Assembly: GCA_001970955.1 (NCBI GenBank)
Contig: MPUH01000522.1
Location: forward strand, 1 to 48,251
DNA length: 48,251 nt
Reading direction: 5' to 3'
Origin: Stentor coeruleus
Taxonomy: Eukaryota; Ciliophora; Heterotrichea; Heterotrichida; Stentoridae
A program made the translations under genes and the position numbers. Of this stretch, positions 40,001 through 48,251 are shown in pieces; the first letter of the stretch is position 1; the number at the start of each line of letters is the position of its first letter. A model generated the notes under the pieces. The model was not told where the DNA came from, made no database searches, and saw only the letters and a program-made list of their open reading frames with translations.

Positions 40001-41182
40001 ATGAACGGACAGCAGAAAGAATACATAACGTCAACCTTAAATCCATTTCTCAAAGACATAATTTCCGCAGTTTTAATCAAAAAACCAGACGACCCAACAC
40101 CTTTCATGATAGAATGGCTTCACAAAAAGCTAGGAGTGCCTTCAAAACAATCAGAAAAAGAGGAACTTAGGCTTTTAAGACAAGAAGTTGCAAGGCTCAA
40201 AGCTGCAAAAAACGCTGGTTCTGAAGGTGAAGCTAGTGAAAGTAATGATGACGATGAGGTTGATGATGAAGATATTATGCCAAAATCTAACCCTGAACTG
40301 CATCGATCTGCTGTTTCAGCTGAAGCTTATGGTAAATGGAATAAAAAAACAGATTTCATTCCAAGGGTTATAAAAAAGACTGAAGAACAAGTTGAAAGGC
40401 TATTAAAAAGGCTTAATAATTCGTTTATGTTCGCAAGTTTAGATGAAAAAGATAAAGCAATTGTCGTTTCGGCTATGGAAGAAAAAAGATTTCAAGCTAA
40501 AGATATAGTTATAAGACAAGGGGATGATGGAAAAGAGTTGTTTGTTGTTGGAAGCGGATTATTAAAGTGTTATAAAAAGATTAAAGGGGAGGAAAAGTTT
40601 TTAAAGGATTATCATCCTGGAGAAGCTTTTGGGGAACTTGCTTTGCTTTATAATGCCCCAAGAGCAGCGACGATTATTGTTGAGAATGAATGTGAACTTT
40701 GGAGTCTGGATAGGGAATGTTTTAATCATATTGTCAAAGATGCGGCGATTAGAAGAAGAGAAAGATATGAGGATTTTCTATCAAAAATTGAAATCCTACA
40801 AGATATGGACCCTTATGAAAGATCACAATTGGCTGATGTGTTGAAATCTGTTGTTTATAAAACTGGGGATTATGTTATACATGAAGGTGATGAAGGGAAT
40901 GTTTTTTTCATTGTTGAAGAAGGTACTGCTGTTGCTTTGAAAGTTTTGCATGTAGGTCAAGATCCTGTTGAAGTTAAGGCGTATTCAAGTTCTGATTATT
41001 TTGGAGAGTTGGCATTGATTAAGAATGCTCCAAGGGCTGCGAGTATTTTAGCGACCAGTGAACTCAAGTGCGTATCACTTGACAGACATAGTTTTAAACG
41101 GTTGCTTGGACCATTGGAAGATATTCTTAAGAGAAATGCTCAGAAATATGATGAAATTGTTGCCAAGAAATCATTACAATAG
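40001..41182 (+). CDS. cAMP-dependent protein kinase regulatory subunit
   Basis: A 393-residue protein with the full PKA-R order. A dimerization/docking segment lies at 8-45 (YITSTLNPFLKDIISAVL, then KPDDPTPFMIEWL); an acidic linker at 75-92; an inhibitor segment HRSAVSAEAY at 101-110; cyclic-nucleotide domain A at about 142-258; and domain B at about 262-385. Both phosphate-binding cassettes are intact: FGELALLYNAPRAAT with E212 and R221, and FGELALIKNAPRAAS with E336 and R345. The Ala at the phospho-acceptor position (A104) makes it a type I pseudosubstrate. The usual Arg at P-3 is His101. It would inhibit the catalytic subunit until cAMP (or another nucleotide) binds. No kinase gene is nearby. 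Confidence 0.93.
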   Translation: MNGQQKEYITSTLNPFLKDIISAVLIKKPDDPTPFMIEWLHKKLGVPSKQSEKEELRLLRQEVARLKAAKNAGSEGEASESNDDDEVDDEDIMPKSNPELHRSAVSAEAYGKWNKKTDFIPRVIKKTEEQVERLLKRLNNSFMFASLDEKDKAIVVSAMEEKRFQAKDIVIRQGDDGKELFVVGSGLLKCYKKIKGEEKFLKDYHPGEAFGELALLYNAPRAATIIVENECELWSLDRECFNHIVKDAAIRRRERYEDFLSKIEILQDMDPYERSQLADVLKSVVYKTGDYVIHEGDEGNVFFIVEEGTAVALKVLHVGQDPVEVKAYSSSDYFGELALIKNAPRAASILATSELKCVSLDRHSFKRLLGPLEDILKRNAQKYDEIVAKKSLQ

Positions 41183-41783
41183 GATAATTTGATTAGAATA
41201 AGAAGCTTTTTTGTGAGAAATATGGGGAGGTTTTATAGTTTTTTGGATTAGGTTATGATTAATGATTTTAAAGATTTGGTTTTGATAGTTGATAGTTATG
41301 GGTTTTATTGATGTTGTTGTTATTATTTATTGTGATGCTTTTATTGTTGATTTTATATAATAGATATTTGGTATTAGGATGATAGTCAAGCGATAATTCC
41401 TAACTAATACTAATAAATACAATTAAAAAATCATTTTAATATTAATTTATCCAGCAAACACACTATCTTTTCTTACCCAATTTAAATCCTACACTCTTAA
41501 ATATTCAAATATCTAATGCCCAACTATCCTCACTAATCAATTCAAAAACTAATAATTATTTTCTATAAATTCATCACCCTTTGACAATGCTAGTATCACA
41601 TCATAATATCAATAATACTAAAACCTTCCTCTTATACAAATCTTAAAACACAAAATCCAATTTATCCAAGCCTAAAACCCGACCTTTAATAATCCTAATA
41701 AATCCAACACACTAAAATCTTTAATACCTAAACATAAAACTCTATGAATAACAGCAAATTCCTAAATCCCATATAATAATATA
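41183..41783. other. Intergenic spacer (tandem + genes)
   Basis: 601 bp. A textbook case of the skew switch: G/T-rich and C-poor to about 41390, then A/C-rich and G-poor to the next ATG. Confidence 0.6.
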
Positions 41784-42503
41784 ATGGACCACGAATTTTT
41801 TGGTTTTGGTGATGGATTTAGGGTTCTTATCCCGAACCCACCTGCTATTCCTAACTTCCGTGACATATTCTTGCCAATAAGAAGAAAAAATCGAGATGAA
41901 CCAAATGGATTCCCTGTATCAAGATTTCTTACTCCACCTCCAAGTGAATACCTTTGTGTTTTATGTCAAAATGTAGTCAAGAAACCTTTAGAATGTCGTA
42001 AATGCGGAAAACTTTACTGCGACTCTTGCATTGCTGGTCTGCAGATTGTTGATGAAAGTTCGTGTAATAAAGCATTTTCATGTAATGCTTGTGGGTGTTC
42101 ACAAGAACCCCGTCAGCCAAGTCAAGTACTTCTTAGAATGATTACTGAACTCAAAATTAAATGCGTTCATTTTGACCTTGGGTGTCAGAATTACATTACT
42201 ATTGAAGAAATGAACAGGCATGAACTTGTTTGCCCTTATAGAGAAGTTTTGTGTGGGAATTTTAGACACTGTAAAAAATCAGGACTGATTAAAGATTTTA
42301 TTGAAACAGAAGCGGTGACTAGAAGTATTTACTCGCATATTTCAAATCGGGCTGGAAGCGGAAGGGGAAAATGTTATACTTGTTCTGAAAACTGTAAGAA
42401 AATTGTTGCTTTTGATAAACTTGTTACTGATAAACAACATCATAAAGCACTACTTGAATATTATCAAGTGCTTTTGAGTTTGACGGAAAAGGAAATGCCT
42501 TAG
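41784..42503 (+). CDS. RING plus TRAF-type zinc-finger protein, probable E3 ubiquitin ligase
   Basis: A 239-residue protein. Residues 58-103 form a RING-like finger: C58, C61, C71, C74, C79, C82, C94 and then C100/C103. The pattern CVLCQNVVKKPLECRKC and then GKLYCDSCI is close to TRAF-family RINGs, where CGH is replaced by C-x-x-C-G. Next is a TRAF-type zinc finger (C127-x6-C134-x11-H146-x3-C150), then a second, less regular Cys/His group (CPYREVLCGNFRHC). Such proteins transfer ubiquitin or act as signalling adaptors. The C-terminal 50 residues are helical with no MATH domain, so it is not a classic TRAF receptor adaptor. It shares the window with a USP5-type deubiquitinase. Confidence 0.8.
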   Translation: MDHEFFGFGDGFRVLIPNPPAIPNFRDIFLPIRRKNRDEPNGFPVSRFLTPPPSEYLCVLCQNVVKKPLECRKCGKLYCDSCIAGLQIVDESSCNKAFSCNACGCSQEPRQPSQVLLRMITELKIKCVHFDLGCQNYITIEEMNRHELVCPYREVLCGNFRHCKKSGLIKDFIETEAVTRSIYSHISNRAGSGRGKCYTCSENCKKIVAFDKLVTDKQHHKALLEYYQVLLSLTEKEMP

Positions 42504-43277
42504 TGATTTTATTATTAATAGATTTACATAATAGATAAGAAGGATGGTAGTTTTTTTTAAGGATTGGAATGCTTTTTTGAAATGAGTTTGGGGTGGGAAT
42601 AGAATTTTTATGGGATTTTAATTATGTAAAGAGGAAGGAATGAGAATGAAATTATGATTTTGAAGGATTTTTTAAAGAGTCTGGTTGCTGTTGATAGGAT
42701 TTTTTATTGTTTTGGTGGCAAGTGGGTTTTTTATGTGACTCTGTTTGCTATTAGGGCATTTTCTGTTAATATAGATTTAGTTTGGGTGTTGATTAGATGA
42801 TGTGCTAATAGGCATCAATTTTAAGCTAGAGTTTAAAGAGAAAAGTGTATAATTTAAGTTATCGTACCATGAATCATAGTATATATAATGCAATTCAAAT
42901 AACTAAAGTTAACATAATATAACTAAGGGTTATAAACTATGAGATTAGAATAGATAAATAATGTAACACCTTTCGAATGTATCAAGTGACAAGCTAATTA
43001 ATGAAAAAATGAATTCTTATTTCAAGTTTATTATAAAGTAAATGGTTAGTTTGAAATTATTTTCATTTTTTTTTATCTGTGAATCAAGTTTATTTCATAT
43101 AACATTTTATGCGTCTTTGAGATTTAAAATCCATATGAGACGCATGATGAATATTTTCATTATTTTGCATTAGCAAAAAATTCTTCTAATTGTATAGTAA
43201 AAATCCTATTATAATATGATTTTAATTAAAAAAGCTTATAACTTATCAATATTTGTAGTTTGATATAATATTAAAAC
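42504..43277. other. Convergent intergenic spacer
   Basis: 774 bp between convergent genes. The left part (to about 42840) is strongly G/T-rich on the + strand. No gene or RNA is recognised in the rest. Confidence 0.5.
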
Positions 43278-44003
43278 TCACACTGGTAAAACATTTATAT
43301 TATGAGCTAGTCTATGAACTGTTGACTTACAAAAATTCATACAAAGTCCTCGTTTTATTTTGCCTCTAGGTCTTATACGATTATTACATAATATCACCCC
43401 ACTCAAATTCCTTAAAGGTTTTATTTTAAATAATTTTTCATTCATGTCATCAAAATTCCCCTTTTCATATGGTTCTTTAGGACAGACGATGATTTTAATT
43501 TTTTTTATGTCAGCTTTTTTAATTATTTTCATACTTTGACCTTTTGCTTTATCAGTCATTAGCAGTTTCGCATTATCTTGTTGATGAAGTTTAGGATTTC
43601 TTGGATAAAAAACAGAAAAGTTATCATCAGATATGTTCGATGGAGAAATTGCTTTTACGTCTCTTGATTTAGTTTCTTCAGAAAAACCATATGATGGAAT
43701 ATTAGTTGATGAATTAGGGGATGGACTTCTTGTGTATGAAGTGATACTAAGTAAATTATCATAACCATTGTATGTTCTAATTGATAAATTGTGATGGCTT
43801 TTGTTTGAAAAAGTAGGAATTTTAGTAAAGCTGCTTCGTTTTTTTATTTTTGGTATGTATAGATTGTTAGGTTTTAAAGTATTTGGCCTAGGTAGTTTTG
43901 GATGGTAAATCATTTCTTGTGATAGATTCTCAATGATTTTACAGGTGCGCTTTGAGATATGAGCATTTTTTTTCATGTTCTTAGTACTTTGCATTATGGG
44001 CAA
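43278..44003 (-). CDS. Basic, Ser/Lys-rich hypothetical protein
   Basis: A 241-residue ORF from ATG at 44003 (a second Met three codons later is equally possible). It is basic and rich in Ser, Asn, Lys and Pro through the first 130 residues, which look disordered. A more ordered C-terminal part (about 150-241) contains a short beta-type stretch KKIKIIVCPKEPY, and NRIRPRGKIKRGLCMNFCKS with three Cys nearby. No signal peptide, membrane segment or known domain is recognised. Flanks show the normal coding-strand signature, so the gene is likely real. Confidence 0.6.
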   Translation of the reverse strand: MPIMQSTKNMKKNAHISKRTCKIIENLSQEMIYHPKLPRPNTLKPNNLYIPKIKKRSSFTKIPTFSNKSHHNLSIRTYNGYDNLLSITSYTRSPSPNSSTNIPSYGFSEETKSRDVKAISPSNISDDNFSVFYPRNPKLHQQDNAKLLMTDKAKGQSMKIIKKADIKKIKIIVCPKEPYEKGNFDDMNEKLFKIKPLRNLSGVILCNNRIRPRGKIKRGLCMNFCKSTVHRLAHNINVLPV

Positions 44004-44154
44004 ATATTATATTGTGTATTCTCATGGTTTGTTATGGTTAGAAATATTATCCAAAGTGTTTTTTAGATTAAAAATATTAGCATAAAATTCACTTGGGCAA
44101 AACCCGGGTTTATTTTTTAATATATTCAAACATTTCTAACAATACATGTGAAAT

Positions 44155-44233
44155 CTAATTTTATTCTCCCTTAAAAACTTAACAAAATATCCCNCTAATT
44201 TTATTCTCCCTTAAAAACTTAACAAAATTTTCC
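44155..44233. repeat. 39-bp duplication around N at 44194 (assembly join)
   Basis: 44155-44193 matches 44195-44233 except for a few bases near the right edge (atatccc versus attttcc). It is the fourth single-N join flanked by repeated sequence; it lies in the spacer and affects no gene. Confidence 0.88.
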
Positions 44234-44295
44234 ACCTCAAATCGAATTATCAACTTTTCTTCCTCATTCAATCACATAATCTAAACCAAATTAAT

Positions 44296-46533
44296 CTAAT
44301 CTACTAGCCTAAAGAAGTAAATATACCCTTTACCAAGAGGTGGATCTGAAGTAGCAGCAACTTTTACATCATTATACAGCACACATTCTCCATTCTTAAG
44401 TATATGCGCAACATAATGTCCCGAATGTACTGAAGCTCCAAGATGAGTAATAACAGAAAACAATTGATAATTTGCATGATCCTGATTAATTCCAGTAGGA
44501 GGTTCTTCAATATCCATTTCTCCCTGATGAGAAAACAAAAAGTCAATTGCCCTTTCAGCATTATTCCCACATTGTTTCAAAGCATATTTCGCTTGAGAAA
44601 CTGTGAACCCCATTCCTGTAATAAAATCAATCTCAGAATTTGAAGAAGCAACAATAGGCGCATTAAGCTCAGGGTTATCAAGGTTTTCAAAAACCCAAGT
44701 TGCGGCAATTTCAGCACTAACATTATTTGTCTTAACAAGTCCAACCTTAGCTTGATTTTCAGTCAATCCCATATCTAACAATTGTGATAAGAAAAATTGA
44801 TTAATTTCAGGCTCTTTAACACCTTCTTCAGGTAATAAATCTTCACCTTGTTCAGTAAAAATGAAATTCTTCAATGAAATCACTGATGTTGGTATCTCAA
44901 CTCCACATTCAAGTTTTTTAGGTACCCAATCAGGACATACAAACCTATTTACTAATAAAACCAAGACTTTTGGTACTGTTTTGAAAAAATAACTTTTACT
45001 TGCTGAAGTGTTTGTCTTACAAAACGGGCATCTAAATTCAACTATTTCCGGCTCGGAAAATGCTGATAAAAGACTTGCCCAAGGGATTAAAAGGTTAGGA
45101 TTATCATCTTTTAATTCAATAGGGATCATAGTCGATATAGAATTTTGCTTGTTGTCTGAATATCTAACTTTATTACAATGCATACATTTAATCTTACTTC
45201 TCAGAGTAAAATCAAAAACATTAGATGGACTTAAAGATATAGTCCCATTAGTTTTTTCTTGTCTTTCAGTTAATGTTAGAACATATTGAAAATACTCAAA
45301 AGCATCTTGTTGCTTGGCTGAAGCAAACTCTTGATGACCTTTACCTAAAAGCGCTTTAAGCATTTCAGGTCTTACTCCATCCTGATAAGTTTGACTTTCA
45401 CTAAATCTCCCAGGTTCCATTTCTACAGGTTCAGTCCATTTTTGTGTTGAATATTTACCTGATGCTAAACCAATAGCAAGTTTAGCCATTTGACAATGAA
45501 AATTACTTGCTGGGTCTTTAGCTTTAAGCCATTCAGGATTATTAAACCTATTCAACCATTCAGGGATTGTAAATAACGTTTGGAACACTGAGTTCATATA
45601 ACAAGTGTTCCCTAGGTTTTCCATACCAGTATATGTTGGGCCAAACCTTGGGGTTAAAATCCTCCCTTCTTCAACAGCTTTAGATAAAGTTAATGCTAAA
45701 TTAGCTTCAAGTTCCATTTCGGCTATAGTTTTTTCTGTTTTAATCTGAGATTGAGTTTTAATGCCAAAGTTCAGTAAATGTGAAGATAAGCTAGGGTCTA
45801 GAACTTCTTCATCACAAATATAACAATGGATTGAAGCTGATCCTTCAGGAGTTATAGTGCCCATTTTACATACTAAAGGATGTTTTGTTGTTTTATGATG
45901 TTCTAAAGCATGACTATTCCCACCTGTTCCATCATAGTTTTTACGTCCACAACCTAGATGCCCACAAACCATACATAGCCAAAGATTAGCTTTTAGTTCA
46001 CAGTCTCCACATGATGCTAAAGATTTATCTGCAATTGTCACTGATGCTTGTTGTAAGGTTAAAGTATGCTCACAAGGAACAAGTTCTTTTTCCCAGGCAT
46101 CGACTGAGTTTTGGAATAATGCGGAATTTGATATGAGAATTGAGTCGATTAATGGAACTAAAGATGGGGATGTACCAAGATCAATTTTGCAAAATAGGCA
46201 TTTAGTTGTTGTAAATGAGTCCCAGTTTTCTGATGTACTTACACCTCCTGGTTTACCGATTGCCACTTTTGTTATAAGAGTTGAGTCTTCATTTACCTTT
46301 TTTACCATGCGGATGTTAACTGCTAGAGGGTGAGAATGTATCCTTGCATGATCTTCGGAGTGTTCTTCTACACAACCACCGTTGAAGCATTTTAAACACA
46401 CGTCAATTCCATGTTGATCTTTCTATGTTTCACTTACACTAGAAGCAAAGCATTTTGTGCATTCATCTTTGTATACTAATTTGCCCTGTAGTGACGAGGC
46501 ATAATTATCACTTACAACATGAATGCAAGCCAT
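44296..46533 (-). CDS. USP5-type ubiquitin carboxyl-terminal hydrolase, one 15-nt intron
   Basis: The open frame from about 46401 lacks an ATG. Removing a 15-nt intron (46423-46437) joins it to an exon starting at ATG 46533, giving 740 residues and restoring the family's N-terminal zinc-finger segment (LVYKDECTKCFAS then CLKCFNGGC). Next is a ZnF-UBP domain (about 147-240, with CGDCE, LGCGR and HKTTKHPL). The Cys box GLGNTC-type sequence follows (ENLGNTCYMN, catalytic C306). Two UBA domains (about 572-614 and 629-664) are inserted before the His box (HSGHYVAHI, catalytic H701). This order is diagnostic of USP5/isopeptidase T, which disassembles free unanchored polyubiquitin in cytosol and nucleus. 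All expected residues are present. Confidence 0.95.
46423..46437 (-). other. 15-nt intron in the USP5-like gene
   Basis: The minus strand reads GTAAGTGAAACATAG, phase 0, ending in an in-frame TAG. Its removal links ...CTKCFASS to KDQHGIDVCLKC. It fits the GTA...TAG, 15-nt intron form known from Stentor. Confidence 0.95.
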
Positions 46534-48251
46534 TTATAGTCTAAAGTAATCAAAAGATAAGCTATTAAGATTTTTTCATTAGATTTGGTTATAAATATGA
46601 TGAAAATAGTCAAGTAAACTAAAAATGTTTAAAATTATTCTGTTAAAGGTATCCAGATATTATTTTATAAAACATTTTGGAGAAGAGATTATAATAATTA
46701 CTTTATCAAGTGTTTACGTTAAAACTATTTTACGAGTATGCAAATAAATATTAAAAAGTCAGCACTGAAATTTTTGGGTAAGTATCGAGAAATATTTTTT
46801 GATGATTTGTTTTAAGATTATTATTATTCTTTAACAAATTATTATTTTCTTAAAATTATCGGCTGACTATATACTGATATATTGCGTAGCTCTTGTAAAA
46901 TTATTATCCAATCAGAACTTTACAATAAAGGAAAAATATAATTAAATAAATGTAAAGATTGCAATCTAATGATTTTTAATTATAATAAAGATATCACTTA
47001 AAATTAGTTTAGGATGGCAACAACATCCTAAATTTATATTCTGAAATTGTGCATATTCGTTATATTTAAAAAAAATTGAATAAAGTAAACCTATTTGAAA
47101 TAACATATTCGAATGATAAAAATTCAAGAACTAACAAGATTTAAGAGTCATCAATAATCCTAAGAACAACGAGAAACTCTAATATTTAGCTTGAATTTTT
47201 AAAATTTGAATTAAAACACTAAATAATATCAGGAACCCAAGAACTAACAAGATTTAATAATAAATATCAAGAAATCCAAGGGTCATTAAGAATATTTTAA
47301 AACCCTATCAACCGTTTAATATAATAAAGCAAACAGTATTTCAAGAACAATAAGATTTAGTAAAAAATATAGAATATCTCAAAAATAAGCAAGAACACCT
47401 CAACATCTTATATCCTAATAATAATTTTTTTAATAAAAACATATACTAAATGATTAGAAATCCAAAATCAACAAGGATTATTAAAAAATATTAAGATCTA
47501 AAAACTAGTAAAACTCTTTATAAATTTTTTAAATCCAAATTAAACACTATAATAAAACAGAAATCTAAGAGCTATCAAGATTTAAATAAAATTATCGAAT
47601 TATTTAAAGTTTAAATTTGATTGTCTACTTTATACGGAAAATAAGTATTAAAATAATTTATCTTTTATGGTGGAACTTGAATTTGGAAATTTCATAAATT
47701 AATCCAGTAAGGTTTTACTATTTTATATTAGAAATCTATACTATATTATAAATAAAACTAAGTTTCTAAACTAAAAATATTAAAGAGCCTTCATTTTAAT
47801 GAAAAAAATAATCATTTTAAGTCTAAAGATAAAAATATTTATAAATTATACATTTTATATGATGGATTGTATAAGAAAAAAAATATTAAAGCTTGAAAAT
47901 GATAGATATTTATTAGGTTAATAAGTCATTTTAATTAGAAATAGTGTTTATTAACCAATTAGCCTTTTTTACTTGAAATCTTCAGTATATTTTATATTGT
48001 CATAATACTTAAATTTATAGTTTCCATAATTCCTACAACTTATAGCAATTTTCAATCAACTTTAAAATTACCAAGTTTAGATAAATAATTGTGTTAGTGA
48101 GCTAAAAATAAATCTTAAAAGTAAAAATTATGAACTTTATCACAATCAAAATAAATAGTTCTTTTATATACAAAAAATGTCTGTATATTATATGATTATA
48201 AAAATATTTTTCGGCAGTTTTTAAACAATCTGCACTTTGTTTCCTTCCCAT
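46534..48251. other. Gene-free right end
   Basis: 1.7 kb with no ORF of note and no telomeric repeat. Within it, 47125-47590 holds a degenerate tandem repeat (separate entry). The rest is AT-rich with no recognised signal. Confidence 0.55.
47125..47590. repeat. Degenerate tandem repeat of about 105-120 bp
   Basis: The motif caagaactaacaagattta at 47125-47143 recurs exactly at 47238-47256. Diverged forms occur near 47342 (caagaacaataagattta), 47463 (caaaatcaacaaggatta) and 47566 (taagagctatcaagattta). Spacings are about 113, 104, 121 and 103 bp. A second block (ttaaacactataa) precedes the motif near 47211 and 47540, so similarity extends beyond the 19-mer. Confidence 0.6.

Noticed and set aside
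1-48251. CRISPR arrays, operons, rRNA genes and telomeres
   Set aside because: No direct-repeat/spacer array, rRNA segment or telomeric repeat is seen, and gene structure is eukaryotic.

Overview
The window reads as macronuclear-type DNA of a heterotrich ciliate, most likely Stentor or a close relative. The genome is very AT-rich. Genes are mostly single uninterrupted ORFs, and all three standard stop codons are used as stops (TGA ends the NAD-epimerase gene, TAG ends the MORN gene, TAA ends the arrestin gene). Two genes can only be completed by removing a 15-nt GTA...AG intron: the USP5-like deubiquitinase (46423-46437) and the Mpv17-family protein (23193-23207). Fifteen-nucleotide introns combined with the standard code are the known hallmark of Stentor. 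No telomeric repeat is seen at either end.

Layout. 1-2659: a membrane-anchored pepsin-like protein lacking both catalytic Asp-Thr-Gly motifs, then a decayed gene with several lesions. 3606-8738: a small CaaX-ending protein, an NAD-dependent epimerase/reductase, a multi-pass transporter-like protein and an acylation-type MORN-repeat protein. 8790-10797: two tandem secreted GH16 glucanase paralogs. 10888-16142: a coiled-coil protein resembling outer dynein arm docking proteins, a four-TM protein, a cysteine-rich surface protein and a charged hypothetical protein. 16304-23275: an arrestin-domain protein split by an assembly join, a WD40 protein, a Rab GTPase, a minimal dsRNA-binding-domain protein and an Mpv17-family membrane protein. 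23276-36587: a gene desert of about 13 kb holding only three paralogous three-finger C2H2 proteins, all on the + strand and about 4.5 kb apart. 36588-46533: a small membrane protein, a PEX11-like protein, a second cysteine-rich surface protein, a PKA regulatory subunit, a RING/TRAF zinc-finger protein, a basic hypothetical protein and a USP5-type deubiquitinase. 46534-48251: gene-free DNA with a degenerate repeat of roughly 105-120 bp.

There are no operons. The genes look like ordinary housekeeping and signalling genes packed with short spacers; the tightest coding gap is 51 bp. Outside the desert, spacers show a consistent strand asymmetry: on the coding strand, 5' flanks are A/C-rich and nearly G-free, while 3' flanks are T/G-rich and nearly C-free. 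The desert and the right-hand end lack this signature and so look like a different class of DNA.

Several oddities are assembly artefacts rather than biology. Four isolated N characters each sit between two copies of the same sequence, and two further short perfect duplications (25 bp and 16 bp) look alike; the 16-bp one breaks the pepsin-like gene. I found no convincing novel multi-gene system. The most unusual items are the evenly spaced zinc-finger island, the apparent pseudo-peptidase, and the intergenic skew code.
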